From positions 67,862,383 to 67,926,382 of the forward strand of contig JAKGHH010000002.1 of the NCBI GenBank assembly GCA_022828595.1: a stretch of DNA of 64,000 bases. The letters are read 5' to 3'. This DNA is from Nelumbo lutea (lineage: Eukaryota > Streptophyta > Magnoliopsida > Proteales > Nelumbonaceae). A program made the translations under genes and the position numbers. Positions 10,120 to 22,084 of this stretch are shown here, piece by piece. The notes beneath the pieces were generated by a model, which was given only the letters and a program-made list of their open reading frames with translations, was not told where the DNA came from and did not search any database. Position 1 is the stretch's first letter. Each line of letters starts with the position of its first letter.

Positions 10120-11290
10120 GATCACAAGTAATATCTTTTTAGGTTGTCGATGTTCCACGCTCGAGGTACTTGCTTCCCTTCCAGAGTCTCGAGCTCATAT
10201 GTACCTTCCCCGAATACCTGTCTTACTCAGTACGGACCTTTCCAATTTGGTCCGAGACTACCGACACTAGGCTCAGGTACCATAACCTTTTTGACTTGGG
10301 CGTTATATTACCGAGCTACTCTCTGTTGGTAAGTTGTAGTCCAGATGTATGCCAAGTTTCATACTTCTTCCACCAAGTCTAGATTAGTATGGAGCTCGTC
10401 ATCATTCGTCTCTTCATCGTAGGCCTCCAAGCGTAGTGTAGGCACCTCGATCTCTATTGGGATCACCGCTTCTATGCCGTAAGTGAGGTTAAAAAGAGTG
10501 TCACCTGTGGCAGTCTTGATGGTAGTCTGGTAGGCACAGAGTACACTGGGTAGTTCATCTACCAACAATCCTTTGGCTCGAGCTAAGCGAGCTTTCAGTC
10601 CATGAAGTATAACTCTATTGGTGACTTTCGCTTGCCCGTTTGCCTGGGGGTGTTCCACCGAGGTGCATTTTTTTTTTGAATTCCCATTTCAGCACACCAA
10701 TTTTGAAACTTGATATCCTCAAATTGCTTCCCGTTATCGAAGATGAATACCTGAGGTAGCCCGAAGCGACACACTATGTTCTTCCAAAAGAAGTTTTGTA
10801 TGTTGTGGGTTGTGATTGTTGCTAGAGGTTCAGGTTCTACCTACTTCATAAAATAGTCTACTGCTATGACCAGAAACTTCCGATTTTCTATTGTTGGCGG
10901 GAATGAGCCAAGTATGTCGATTCCCCAGTATGCGAAGGGCCACTGGCTAGTGAGGTATTTCAGATCAGCAACAAATCGATGGTGGATGTTAGTGTGCCTC
11001 TAACACTTATCGCACTTCTTTACGAGCTCGAGTGCGTCTCATCGTGAGGCAGTAGTAGCCCTGCCGTAACACCTTTTGCACAAGAGCCCTGCCCCCCAAG
11101 TGTCCACCGCACAAGCCTTCATGGGTGTCGCGGAGTACATACTCGGCCTCTGAGGGTCGCAAGCAACGCAAGTAGGGGAGCGTGAAGGACTTTCTGTACA
11201 ACTGTCCATCTATAATGACGTACTTAGTCAACTAGTGCTCTACCCTTTGGGCTACATTGCGTTCTGTAGGGAGGGTCCCATGAAGTAGGT
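10120..11290 (-). pseudogene. Integrase of the Tat element (broken)
   Basis: The integrase would insert the element cDNA in the nucleus. The N-terminal HHCC zinc finger is at about 11000-11130 (HEGLCGGHLGG ... CDKC). The catalytic core follows with WGIDILGSF at about 10920 and FDNGKQFED at about 10740. In the third catalytic block the sequence is HPQANGQAKVTNR, whereas relatives have E where this has K, so the essential glutamate is lost. The C-terminal block GPNWKGPY (about 10240) and a WNIDNLKRYY ending (about 10140) are in place. Frame changes and stops occur at several points, for example around 10670 and 10850. It is non-functional. Confidence 0.85.
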
Positions 11291-11683
11291 AACTCATGAG
11301 TGGGTTGATCCAGCTCGGTTCTGCTTGTACTATAGTAGTGACCTCTCCTGCCCCCCGAGAATGCTAGGCCGAGGTAAGTCCTCTATGTACATGGTCTGCA
11401 TGGTGTTGCAGCTTGTGTTGACTAATCGGGATAAGGCATCGGCCTCAGCATTCTCCGACCTTGGAATCTGTTTGATGAAGTAAGAAATGAAGCCACATAA
11501 GATCTCCCTAACTTTGGCCAAGTAATCAGTCATGGTGGGTCACGGGCTTCATACTCGCCACTGATTTGGTTGACTACGAGCTGAGAGTCACTGCATATGA
11601 TGAGGTGGTTTGCCTTCATTTCCCTTGCTAAGGTGAGCCCTTCGACCAATGCTTCGTACTCTGATTCGTTGTTCAATGCTGCA

Positions 11684-13297
11684 TGATTTCTAAAACCATA
11701 ACCCTAGCAAGTGCACTAGTTATCAAGTAGTATAAAAATATCATTCCCATGTAACAAAATTAGTATTAGAACTACAACCTCCCTTAGTTATTTGGACAAT
11801 CGAAATTCAGATCCAACAGTAAGAACTACTGAAAATAAAAAATAGAGAAAGAAAATAAAAGCAAGGGTAATCAATAACTGAATATGCAACGGTTAATTGA
11901 AATCGCTAGGACCATTGGTTTATTTGGACAATCGAAATTCAGATCCAACAGTAAGAACTACGGAAAATAAAAAACAGAGAAAGAAAATAAAAGCAAGGGT
12001 AATCAATAACTGAATATGCAATGGTTAATTGAAATCGCTAGGACCATTGGTCCACCTAACCATTCCAATGAATATTAATGGATGTAATTAACCAAGATAA
12101 TTTGTCATTCCCATAAGCTGAAGTTCTTCCAATTTTATTTAATATTTTTTCCCAAGATATATCAAACCTACTTCTATCAAGTAACCCTTCGATCCCTCGA
12201 CTAGAGTTTTCAAGATAGAAATGCATTAAGTTCAAAGAAAAACTTATACATTCAGATGAATCATGTGTATATATCCCTATATACCATTCAATTCACACCA
12301 TGAATTATTTGGTCTAATGTATGAATTCCTCTCCCCAATTCATTCATATAAACCCAATCAATTAAGAGATGGTCACTCCTAATCACATTAAGCAAATAAC
12401 TCATAGACTATATGGAAATCACGATCTTGAATAAATCATAATAAAAATATATTCATTATGATGGTTAGGCTTTCCACAGCCCTAGCTATAAATAAATCAG
12501 TTCATGATAAAGGAAATAAAACAAACAAGAGGAAAGAAAGAACTCATGATTTCACCCTTGGAGCTAAGATCTTCTCTTCTTCTTGCCGCCACCTCATTCT
12601 TGAAGCTTTCTTCCCTTGCTGATCTCCTTCTTGAAGTTTTCTTGATGATCTTCTTGATTATTTCAAAGGGAACTTCAGTAATTGATTGATTGAGTGATTG
12701 ATGCCAAGAGCTAGTACACTAAACTCTTGATATAGTTTTGGGGAGGGGTTGTTACAACTACTTGGAGTTATCTCTAGAATGGATAACCAGGTTAGTTCAA
12801 AATTGATCCCATCCTATCTTATCTTATCTCTTATCTAATGATCTCAATCTTCTTTAACTTTCTAGAATTACATTAAAAATTCAAATCTAAGAAAACTCTG
12901 GTGAATTCGAGTGGGCTGCTACAAGGCGTCAATGCGAATTGGGCTTTAGCTATGAGCTGGGCTTTACTATGGATCCGCTTCGACTTTGGGCCTGATTTTG
13001 ACTTTGGTTCAGGCCGAATCTGTCAGAACCTAGAACATGAAAGTTGTAGATCTCGCTCTTATATTTGCAGTGCATCTTGAATCAGCCCAATCGGAGCCTG
13101 GATATGAGAGTTAGGCCCAAATCACTGAACGGTGCCAAAACTAAGAAAAACCATCCAATTAGCCTTGTTTTCCTTCTTGCGGCTTCTTTCCTTGCCCTGA
13201 ATCAAAATACCAAAGTAATGAGTCCAATTAAATGTAAATTAAGTGTAGAAAGACTGAATATTCATAGATAAGATTATGAAAATTTTTATTTGCATCA
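11684..13297 (-). mobile_element. Solo LTR, 1614 bp, nested in the Tat element
   Basis: The plus strand starts TGATTTCTAAAACC and ends TTTGCATCA. It is flanked by CTGCA (11679-11683) and CCGCA (13298-13302), a five-base target duplication with one mismatch. No internal region or second LTR is present, so it arose by LTR-LTR recombination. It is related to 1-1231 and 40754-42290 over its right two-thirds. Orientation is inferred from the TATA boxes of the sister copies, which lie on the minus strand. Confidence 0.88.
11789..12052. repeat. 132-bp tandem duplication inside the solo LTR
   Basis: Units 11789-11920 and 11921-12052 both begin TATTTGGACAATCG and end ACCATTGGT. I see only a few single-base differences (T/G, T/C, C/T), so the duplication is recent relative to the LTR. 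Confidence 0.93.
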
Positions 13298-13406
13298 CCG
13301 CAAGCCCAAACCAGAGTGTGTATTCCAGTTTCACCTCGCTTGGGCCGTACAAAATTATTCTTGCACTGCTTCCTTGTTGGTTGGACGAGCCTTCAACATG
13401 GAGAAT

Positions 13407-14830
13407 CTAGGGCTCCTCATCCCAGGTTGGACCTGCTCTGACTAGGACTGGTGCCACACTGGTTGATGCTTCCATCGTCTGTTCGAACTCAGCCAACTTG
13501 GGAGTTGTGGTACTGAATGTACATTTTGTCACAAAGTTGACCAAGGCTTGGGCTTTGATAGCCATCCAAGGTTCATATCGGATGTCATACTCACTTAGTT
13601 CGATAGCCCACTTCGTCAATCTGCCAGACACCTCGGGCTTGAGCAGGATCTGTCTCAGAGGCTTGTGGGTGTGGACGACGATGGTGTGGGCTTGGAAGTA
13701 TGGACGAAGCTTGCGAGCTGATATGATTAGCACATGCGCTAGTTTCTCGATCTCCAGGTACCTGGTTTCTACATCCTGCAAAACTTTGCTAACATTGTAG
13801 ATGGGTCGTTGGACCTGATCTACCTCTTTGATTAGTACTGAGCTGACCACCTCGTCACTCGTAGAGAGGTACAACTTTAATACATCCCCTTCCTCTGGTC
13901 GAGTCAAAACTAGGGTGCTAGCTAAGTATCTTTTTAGCTCGTCGAAGGTGAGCTGACACTTTGCAGTCCACTCGAAGTCTTTACTCTTTTTTATGGCTTT
14001 AAAAAATGGTAGGCAGCGATCTGCCAACTTGGACATAAAACAGCTCAGGGCGGCTATCCAGCCATTCAGCCTCTGAACCTCTTTAGTTTGTGGGGTGGTT
14101 TCATATCTAAGATGGCTTTTATTTTTTTCGAGTTGGCTTCGATGCCACGTTGGTTGACTATATAGCCCAAAAATTTACCCAAGGTGACCCTGAAGACACA
14201 CTTGTTGGGATTTAGTTTCACATTATATTCTCTTAAAATTTGAAAAACACTTTGCAAATCATCTAACAAAAAATTTGAATACTGGGTCTTCACGACCATG
14301 TCATCAACATAGCATTCGACTTTATTGCCGGTTAACAACTCAAAAATTTTGTTTACAAGTCTTTGAAAGGTTGCCCCGGCATTTTTTAGTTCGAAGGGCA
14401 TGACCTTGTAGCAATACAACTCGAGCTCGGTTATAACAGCAGTCTTTTCTTCATTGGCGGGGTCCATCCTAATCTGGTTGTAACCGGAATAGGCATCGAG
14501 GAAGCTCAACAACTCATGCCCTGAGGTCGTGTCCACTAGGCGGTCGATCTTGGGTAGCGGGAAGCAATCTTTCGGGCATGTCCTATTCAGATCGGTGTAA
14601 TCGACGCACATGCGCCACTTGCCGTTGGCCTTTTTTACCAGAACTGAATTAGCTACCCAGCTCGGGTAATGGACTTCCCTGATGAAGCCTACCACTAAGA
14701 GCTTCTCGATCTCTTCATTGACTATCCTCCAACGTTCTGAGGCGAAGTTGCACTTTTTCTGTCTAACTGGCCTGACTAAGGGATCAGTATTTAACTTATG
14801 AGTTAGAACCTTGGAATCTATTTTGGGCAT
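13407..14830 (-). pseudogene. Reverse transcriptase and RNase H of the Tat element
   Basis: The RT copies element RNA into cDNA in the cytoplasmic particle. The open part at 14066-14830 shows the Gypsy RT blocks in order: EEIEKLLVVGFIREV, WRMCVDYTDLNRTCPKD, FLDAYSGYNQI, the catalytic CYVDDMVVK with both aspartates, then LNPNKCVF and LGYIVNQRGIE. A one-base loss near 14065 shifts the frame after MKPPHKLKRF. The sequence resumes as RLNGWIAALS and continues into 13407-14036, which carries the connection and RNase H segment (LKLYLSTSDEVVSSVLI, then LAHVLIISARKLRPYF). The second RNase H follows. Confidence 0.9.
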
Positions 14831-14898
14831 CTCTACTGCGGACCAAGCAAATATATCTAATTTTTTAGTAAGAAGCTTACCAGGTGAGAGAGAAGTGG

Positions 14899-15470
14899 CT
14901 ACTCGATCGAAGCTTCAATCTGGAGAGTCTTGGCTGGGTCATCAGTTGAGACCGTGATGTGGACCGTCTCCTTTGTTGGTGCAACTCGCTCGTCGGCATA
15001 CTCCGTTGGTCGCTCGAGCTCGATGTCAGCTGCTAGCTTTGCTTTCCCCTTGAGGGCGGCTACGTAGCACTTGCGAGATTCGAGCTGGTCACCTCGTACA
15101 ACTCTTACCCCATGGTCCATTGGAAACTTCATGGCCAGATAGTAGGTGGATACTACCGCACGTAGGGCGTGTGTAATGGGTCGACCTACTATGGCATTGT
15201 AAGGGGAGGGATTTGCGACCACCATAAACGTTTGCTCGAACCTCACGATATTTGGCCACGTGTCGACCTCTACAGGTACTGAGACTTGCCCGAGAGGTCT
15301 GACCTCCTCGCCAGGGGAGTATCTATCGGCTTTAGGTCGCTTTTCTAGAGTTGCAGCTTGTAGAAGGTGTCCTTGAACAATATGTCTGCCGAGCTACACG
15401 AGTCCACCAGGATGCGCTTGACTTCGAAGTCATTGAGCCTCAATTTTATCACCAAAGCGTCATCGTAAGG
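14899..15470 (-). pseudogene. Aspartic protease region of the Tat element
   Basis: The protease would mature the Gag-Pol polyprotein. On the minus strand near 15405-15380 the sequence reads KRILVDSCSSADILFKDTFY, corresponding to the VDSGSSADILF active-site block of Tat proteases, with the glycine after Asp-Ser changed to cysteine. The downstream flap/C-terminal block PYNAIVGRPITHALRAVVST is intact at about 15150-15210. A frame change between the two (about 15240-15350) breaks the ORF. Confidence 0.75.
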
Positions 15471-15654
15471 ATACTAGATCCCGTGCGCATCATCCTCCGT
15501 GAAGTAAATTGGCTATTCAAGTCGAGGTCGCTTTGAGGGGTTATGCTCCTTGTTTTCTAGTTTGTGGACTGAGGTTCATTCGACTGTTGAAGTACACTCT
15601 GTGATGATAGACCCGCCAGTAATCATATTGATTACTTTGTAGATTGGTCTCTCC

Positions 15655-17638
15655 TTGGGCAACTGTCGTGGTGGCTGCTCATTTTTCCTATTGCTGGACT
15701 TGGAGGCATTCCTTTTCTGGTTCCCCTACCGGTCCGCTTGCCGATCTGCCTGTCTTCTTTCTTCTCGTTGTACAAAATTTTTTAGGTACCTGCGGTGGAT
15801 GAGCTCCTCTATCTCGTCACGGAGGTTTCTGCAGTTCTTCGTACTGTGCCCGTGGTCTCTGTGGAAGTGACAGTAGATGTTCCTATTTCTTGTTGCGGAA
15901 TCTCCCCTCAACCTAGGAGGCCACTTGACAAAGGAGGAGTCCTTGATGGCCATTAGGATTTCTCCTCGCTTAGTGTTGAGAGGTGTGTAGTTCGTCATTT
16001 CAACAGGTGGGGTCCTGGATCGCTGACCTGACTTGCGAGATCGCGAAGGAGATCGACTCCTACACTTGTTTCCTCCTCTGCTCGGGACTTACTCTTTCTT
16101 CTTTTGTGCTTGTCATTACCTACGTTGTCACAGTCTCTTTTTCTTTTTTCTGTCGGGTTGTCAGTCTTCTGGTTCATTTCCTCTTTGTTTCCAATGAACT
16201 GGTCGGCTAGCTTGAGGAATTCTGTGATATCTTTAGGTTTATTAGCCACCACATGCCATTTGAACTCTCTGTGAGTTATTCCCTTCTTAGCTGCCGTGAG
16301 TCTTACCGCCAGGTCTAAGTCGGGGATCTGCAGGCAGGTGTCATTGAAGCATTTGATGTAGCTTCTAATTGACTCCCCTTCTCTCTAAACCACGTTAAGG
16401 AGGCTCTCCTACGACCTCGGGCACTTCTTGCTGATCATGAAATGTGAGGTAAACAACTCAGTGAACTGCGCCTAGCTCTTGATCAATCCCAGTGTGAGGT
16501 TCTGGTACCATGTCTGAACTACCCCCTTGAAAGTGGTGGAGAAAGCCACACACATGCAAGACTCGTCAGCCCTAACTAGGTGCATCTGGGACTGGAAGGA
16601 GTCCACACGATCATTAGGATCAAAAGACCTGTCATACTTGTCAGGGGAGGCATTTTGAAATCTTTGGGCATGGGGATCACCAAGAGTTCGGAAGACAGGG
16701 GAGACGATCCGGAAAGTAGGGGAGGAGTGGCCTTTGTAGCTGCCGAGCTCGCCTCCTCCTTAGCTTTAGCCTGTTCTTGTTGTTGGTTCGGTCTCACTGG
16801 CTGACTGTTCTGAGCTGAAGTACGGCGTGCCTTGCGACGTCTCCGTTGCTGCTTCTTTATCGGCTCGGCATTGGTGTTGCTGATCTCGGTATGCTCCGGT
16901 ACTATTCTACCACAAGGTAGCTCCTGGTTCCTATGGGATTTTGGGGCTGGCTGTCATGGACGGAGAGGCCTTGCTTTGAGTTCGCACCTAGAACCCCAAA
17001 CTGGTTACTTGCGAGTGACCCACCTTCTTGTTGTGAATGCCGAGGAAGATTGGCCCTGTTAGGCTAAGTAACCCTGGATCTATTTCTGAGGTTCCCTTGC
17101 GAAGTAGGTTAGGTGATCTGACCATCTCTCCTCCTGCGGGGTGAGACCTGACTCCTGGGAGGAACTGGGACTTGCAAAGTCTCTTCGCCTCGGTAAGGAG
17201 ATCGAATGATGTCATGGTTCACGCTAGGTCTGTTCTGATTTTGATGGGCCCCTAGATGCCGTGGTGGAACAAGCTGCTGGCTTTGCGGCAGTGGGGGAAC
17301 TACTACTGGTATTGCTGGTAGAACATGTACTGCTGGTACTGCTAGAATTGCTGAACCTGCTGCATTTGGACCTAGATGGCCCGCACACACTGCACCAGGT
17401 CGTCAAACTATGATTGTTTAACTCCGGGGGAAACCATAGACGGCTCAGAAAAGGTTGCGCCTACCACTGGGGAAAGTGGGGCGTTCACCTGTATGGTGTT
17501 TGGTGGCGTGGTTAGTGTTGGAGCCCCAGCCGCAGTAAGCGGGATAGTGAATTTGCCAATGCACATTGAAGGAAGTTGAGGTTGCCCCCCAGAGACGTTC
17601 ATCTCGCTGCTTTGTCCGGCGTGGCTGGAAGATGCCAT
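15655..17638 (-). pseudogene. Gag of the Tat element (several stops)
   Basis: Gag forms the particle that packages element RNA. A start at 17638 (MASSSHAGQSSEMN) opens a Pro/Gln-rich N-terminal stretch. The conserved gag core is recognisable at about 16250-16650 (FSTTFKGVVQTWY, then FTELFTSHFM, then GESIRSYIKCFND, then LRLTAAKKGITHREF-like sequence). A basic linker (TEKRKRDCDN, HKRRKSKSRAEE) follows. Near 15880 is the Tat-type zinc-knuckle equivalent YCHFHRDHGHSTKNCRNLRD. At least half a dozen stops and frame changes interrupt it. Confidence 0.82.
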
Positions 17639-17689
17639 TGATTCAAAATGTTGATAACTTGTAAGAGGGATTACTTTTTGATCGAGATA

Positions 17690-17704
17690 CCACAGACGAC
17701 GCCA
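17690..17704 (-). promoter_or_regulatory. Primer binding site of the Tat element
   Basis: Two bases inside the 5' LTR the minus strand reads TGGCGTCGTCTGTGG. The TGGCG start fits the complement of a tRNA 3' end (CGCCA). I do not assign the tRNA species. Confidence 0.7.
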
Positions 17705-17706
17705 AT

Positions 17707-18428
17707 TGATGTAGTGCGATTCGACTTCTCCCTGCTGGAGGATGATCTGCTTCCATTCGGGTAGCGAGCTAGGTGAATCTGCAAGAAAGGATTAGAGAAC
17801 CCGGGGTGGTTAACCCGACGAGGTCGCTCCGATGCTTAAATCAGTAAACTGATGCAAGCTGAAAAACTTTGAGAGCTTTGAGAGCTAGAGGGCTAAAGAG
17901 TAGAAAAATCATGCGTACCTTGTGTCATTGGGGTTGGTGCCTTTATATAGTTGATCCCTTGCGGGTTTTGCGGATCAGTTCCGGGATCTTCGTCCTGATG
18001 GGATGTGTTTCTACTTTAATTGGGGAGTAACGTTATTAATTAATAAAGATTATCAATTCCGCCCGAATCGGGCAGGGAGAAGATAAGGCCTGCCGTTATG
18101 CGGTGTGATCTTGTGAGGTTCGGAGTTTGTTGGAGAGACTTCCGGGATTGTTATGTGATGGTCCAAGTTGGTAGCCCCGAGCTCATAGTTTAGTCTTTTA
18201 GTTCCGAACTGGATTGAGTGTCGAGGTGCCTCGATGACGAGATTACTATATGCTGAGGTGATCCTGCATCAAGGTGACCCTGTGTTGAGGTGAGCCTTGT
18301 GCCGAGGTGACTGAATACTCTAGCTCAATTGATGCAAACTAATCTTGCCAGGCTGAACTGTCATCTCTTGGTCAGATCATGTCCACGTGTCCCCTTTTCG
18401 CTAGGTCGGGCAAAATCACCCTTCATCA
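17707..18428 (-). repeat. 5' LTR of the Tat element
   Basis: 722 bp, partner of 6399-7121. It carries the same 16-bp subrepeat series at about 18219-18315 and the promoter TATA box. Confidence 0.93.
17942..17949 (-). promoter_or_regulatory. TATA box in the 5' LTR of the Tat element
   Basis: The minus strand reads AACTATATAAAGGCACC and the same sequence is kept in the other LTR at 6635-6642. It is suitably placed for transcription leftward through the primer site and gag. Confidence 0.7.
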
Positions 18429-18433
18429 CATTT

Positions 18434-18919
18434 TAAGTAGAACTGGCATTGATACCAAACACAATCTTACTTTTCCTCAATCATCTTTGAATAATTAAAA
18501 TATCTCTTGAACATTTACCATTGCCTTTAAGAACCTGTTCATCATGTGTAAGGCTCAAAACATCATAAGATATACAATATACCTGTTTTTGAATCCACTA
18601 AAATCTAAAATATAGGGAGTTAGCGGGGTGCTTTATGTTTAATGGCACATTCTTTTTTTTTTTATTTTGAGAGGGGTGAAAGTTGGTCAATAAGATTATA
18701 CTTCCCATTGAGTAAGAAACATATGTTCTTTTTTTTTTTCAAATTAATGTGAGGTCCACGGAAAATGTGTTTTCCCCTTGGGTGGGTAAGTAACTTTGCC
18801 ACCTTGGAGAAAAGTTTCCAATGCTTGGATGGGACAAAATTGCATTTTTTAATAATGGTCTTTTACGGTTAAAATGATTTTTTTATTTACCTAAAAAATA
18901 AAATAATATGAATAAATAC
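18434..18919. other. No gene recognised
   Basis: AT-rich DNA with T-runs; no ORF or repeat of note was recognised. Confidence 0.4.
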
Positions 18920-19100
18920 CAATGTTTTCAAAACCAGACCAAACCGGATGGTCAAACCGGAAAAACTAGAAACCAATCACATGACTGATTTTGTTTTACC
19001 CCAAAAACCGTTGATTTGATCAGCAAACTGTTAACCGGGTGATCAAACCATCGAATCATTTAAACTAACAATGATTTTTGACTATTTTTTATTTTTTTTA
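18920..19100. mobile_element. Left end of a hAT-type MITE or composite related to 44667-44955
   Basis: CAATGTTTTCAAAACCAGAC followed by CCGG-rich words (AAACCGG, GTCAAACCGG) matches the terminal inverted repeat of the complete element at 44667-44955 (CACTGTTTTCAAAATTGGAC at one end). No matching right end was found downstream to 21450, so the boundary on that side is lost or degenerate. Confidence 0.5.
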
Positions 19101-19440
19101 ATGCTTATACACTAGAACTGCTCATAATTTGCCTACAGTGAAGAACTCAGACAAAAAAAAAATGTAAAAGAATTTTGACCATTTGAATGTTATGGTAGTA
19201 AAAAAAGAATAGTGTGATGCGTGTATCGATAGTATAAACCTTTTTATCATTTTACTGCAATTGGAGTGTTAATGCTTAAAACTCTAGAACTTCTCCTAAC
19301 GTGCTGTCGTGAAAAATTCAGACAAAAAAAATTAAAAGAATTTTGACCATTTGAACGGAATGATGCACAAAAATTTGTACCGCGTGTATCGATATTTTAA
19401 ACTTTCTTTATCGTTGACTGCTAGTGGAGTGTTAATTTTT
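19099..19440. repeat. About 172-bp tandem duplication (diverged)
   Basis: Two units start ATGCTTATACACTAGAACTG (about 19099) and ATGCTTAAAACTCTAGAACT (about 19271). They share blocks such as AGAATTTTGACCATTTGAA, CGTGTATCGATA and TGGAGTGTTAAT in the same order. Confidence 0.75.
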
Positions 19441-19695
19441 TTATATGTTGGGTCTTAATAGTTGTGTTGACAGATCGAACCGCGGCCTTTCTTCTACTCC
19501 AACGGTTTAAGTTCACCCATTCTTCAAGAATTGGATTTTCTTTTTACAAATAAGGGATCTAATATATATACTTGTTACGGAATGTGTGCTCTCTACATCA
19601 GGAAATGGAATCTATTCGTGCGAGTAGATCCCACGTGCGAGCACCCATTTTTTATTAATAACTATTGATTATTATAGTAATTAATTATTATAATT

Positions 19696-20045
19696 TAATA
19701 ATTACTGATTATTATAGTAATTTAATAAATATACAATTAGTGATTATAATTAATAATTATTGTTGTTATAAACATTGTTAATAATCAGATATTTATTTTA
19801 ATTTTACTTTAAATTAAAATTATAAATATTGTTATTAAAAATACTATTAATAAATTTAGTAACCCGGTTTTAATAATTACTGATTATTACAGTAATTTAA
19901 TAAATATATAATTAGTGATTATAATTAATAAATATTGTTATTATAAATATTGTTAATAAATAGATATTTACTTTAATTTTACTTTAAATTAAAATTAAAA
20001 ACACTGTTAATAAATTTAGTAATTATTGTTATATTAAAAATAATT
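19696..20045. repeat. 175-bp tandem duplication in AT-rich DNA
   Basis: Units start at 19696 and 19871 with TAATAATTACTGATTATTA and continue through matching ATTTAATAAATATA and TTTACTTTAAATTAAAATTA blocks. Third-copy-like fragments continue to about 20200. Confidence 0.85.
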
Positions 20046-20219
20046 AAAAATGTTATTAAAAGTGTTGTTAGTGATTATTTAATTTAATGAATATTGTTAA
20101 TAAATCATATTCATAAATTTAATAATTACTGTTATATTAAAAATAACTAAATAATATTATTAAAACTATCATTAATGATTATTTAATTAAATAGTATAAT
20201 TATTTACTATTATTGATAA

Positions 20220-21445
20220 ATGCTGTTAATAATGTTCTGACAACTAATGGTTTGATCGTCCAGTTCAAACGGATGGCCTGTTCTGACAACAAAAATTACA
20301 AGCAAAAAATTACGAAACCATTCTAGCCACCGGCTTTTGGACCGACGGTTCAATCATCCAATTCGAAAGGACAGTCCATTCTGACAACAAAAATTAGGTC
20401 CATTAAGTAGTATCATACGTGTTATGTCATTCGAGTGTGTGACTCATACAACCCGAAAATGGAACCATTCTGGCCACCGATTTTTGGATCAACGGTTCGA
20501 TCGTTCAGTCCGAATGGGCGGCTTGTTCTGACAACAAAAAATTACAAGCAAAAAATTATGGAACTGTTCTAGTCACTGATTTTCAGGTTGATGGATCGAT
20601 CGTCCGATTCGAACGGACGACCCATTCTGACAACAAAAATTACAGGCAAAAAATTGAGTGTGTAAGGTCCATTGAGCAGTATCATACATGTTATGTCATT
20701 CGAGCGTGTGGTTTATACGACCCAAAAATGGAACCGTTCTAGCCCCCGATTTTTGGGTCGACGATTCAATCATCCGATTCAAACAGGCGACCCATTTTGA
20801 CAACAAAAATTAAAAAAAAAATAAATAAATAACCAAAAACCATTGAATGGGTCAATAGGTTGACAGTTCAACCACTCAAGTCAATGAGTCGTTAACCGAT
20901 TCAATGATTTTTGGCTAGGGACTAGGATTGGGGTAAAACAGAACTAGTTGCCTGGATGGTTCCCAATTAAAAAAATAAAAAAACGAACGACCCATTCTGA
21001 CAACAAAAATTACAAGTAAAAAATTGAGTGTATGAGGTCCATTAAGTAGTACTATACGTGTTATGTTATTCAAGTGTATGACACATAGACAAAAAAAAAG
21101 AACCATTATGGAAATCGGTTTTCCAGTCAATGGTTCGACTGTTTAGTTTGAAAGGATGGCCCGTTCTAACAATAAAAATTAAAAAAAATATATTATTAAA
21201 TGGGTCAAACGGTTCAACCACCAGGGTCAATGGGTCATTGACCGATCCAACGATTTTTGGCTAAGGACCGAGATTAGGATAAAATGGAACCGATTGCTTG
21301 AATGGTTCCCGATTAAAAAAAAAAAAAAATGACTAAAAGCCATTAAACAAGTCAACAGGTCGATAATTTGACTATTCATATCAATGGATCATTGACTGAT
21401 TCAACGATTTTTTACCAGAAACCGGATCAATAAGTCAACAAATTC
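20220..21445. repeat. Mosaic tandem array related to the hAT-type MITE family
   Basis: Blocks recur in varying order: CCATTCTGACAACAAAAATT, a GAACGGACGA-type word, GTATCATACGTGTTATGTCA and GGAACCGTTCTAG followed by a GGTCGACGGTTC-type segment. At least five copies of the first block are visible. Near 20920-20960 and 21270-21310 is the block GGTTCCCAATTAAAAAAA. The same blocks, reverse-complemented, form the array at 44165-46430. No coding potential is seen. Confidence 0.75.
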
Positions 21446-22084
21446 CATTCTAGCCCTGCGAAACGGGGCCCGCCGCTATTAAGAATTATGGGGATAGAGG
21501 AGGGTTCTGGTGAGGTCCATCAACCTTACCATAGATAGAGCCTATATAATTACATGGGTTTGACTCTACGCCTCCAAGAGGAAGGACACCAATTAAAAAT
21601 GATAAACTGGATCAGCTATGGCGGGTGATTGACCCTTCAATATTGGTTTACGCTGTGAAGGAATGTCAAAGGATTTCTTTTCTACCATATATTAATTCTC
21701 AACACTCAGTTGGTACATCCGTGAAAGAGAAATGTCAATGGTATCATTAATGACTTGATATGAACCAGAGACACATTTTGGTGAGAACTCAGAATTTATG
21801 ACGAACAAAAGTTCAGTCTACTCTAAAGTCTAAACCCCATTTTCAGGCGTCTCCATCTGCAAGTAATCTTTTCCCTATTCAATAACCCCCAAGGTTCAAA
21901 ATATTGATACCTATTGCATGATATATCACGTATTCTGTATCGATAAGTCAAAGCAATAAATCTGGACCATAATAATTCAGATTAATTATGGGAACCAATC
22001 TGGACCATAATAATTCAGATGGAAGGATGAGGCGAATATGGAAGCTCCCCCAAAATTCAATTAATATTTCATAATTTTTGGCAC
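21446..22084. other. No gene recognised
   Basis: Unremarkable sequence; a 21-base word beginning CTGGACCATAATAATTCAGA occurs twice near 21963 and 22000. Confidence 0.4.

Larger units (their letters stand above)
11330..13405 (-). pseudogene. Second (archaeal-type) RNase H of the Tat element, split by a solo LTR
   Basis: Downstream of the RT-linked RNase H the minus strand encodes ILHVEGSSNKEAV and LEYTLWFGLA, then the nested LTR, then [37 protein letters not shown] and a final QIPRSENAEADALSRL. These are the blocks of the additional RNase H that marks Tat elements. Removing the insertion and one copy of its target would bring the two halves into the same frame, so the insertion itself did not shift the frame. 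Stops are present in the first half. Confidence 0.8.
6399..18428 (-). mobile_element. Tat-lineage Ty3/Gypsy LTR retrotransposon, complete but inactive, with nested solo LTR
   Basis: Two LTRs starting TGATGTA and ending TTCATCA enclose the element, with a perfect five-base target duplication CATTT at 6394-6398 and 18429-18433. Coding order on the minus strand is gag, protease, RT, RNase H, second (archaeal-type) RNase H, integrase, which is the Gypsy order with the extra RNase H typical of the Tat group. A further ORF lies on the opposite strand between integrase and the 3' LTR. The span is 12,030 bp, of which 1,619 bp is a later solo LTR plus its duplicated target. All coding parts carry stops or frameshifts. 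By eye the LTRs differ at about 30 of the first 170 positions, so the insertion is old compared with the Copia element at 53873. Confidence 0.93.
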
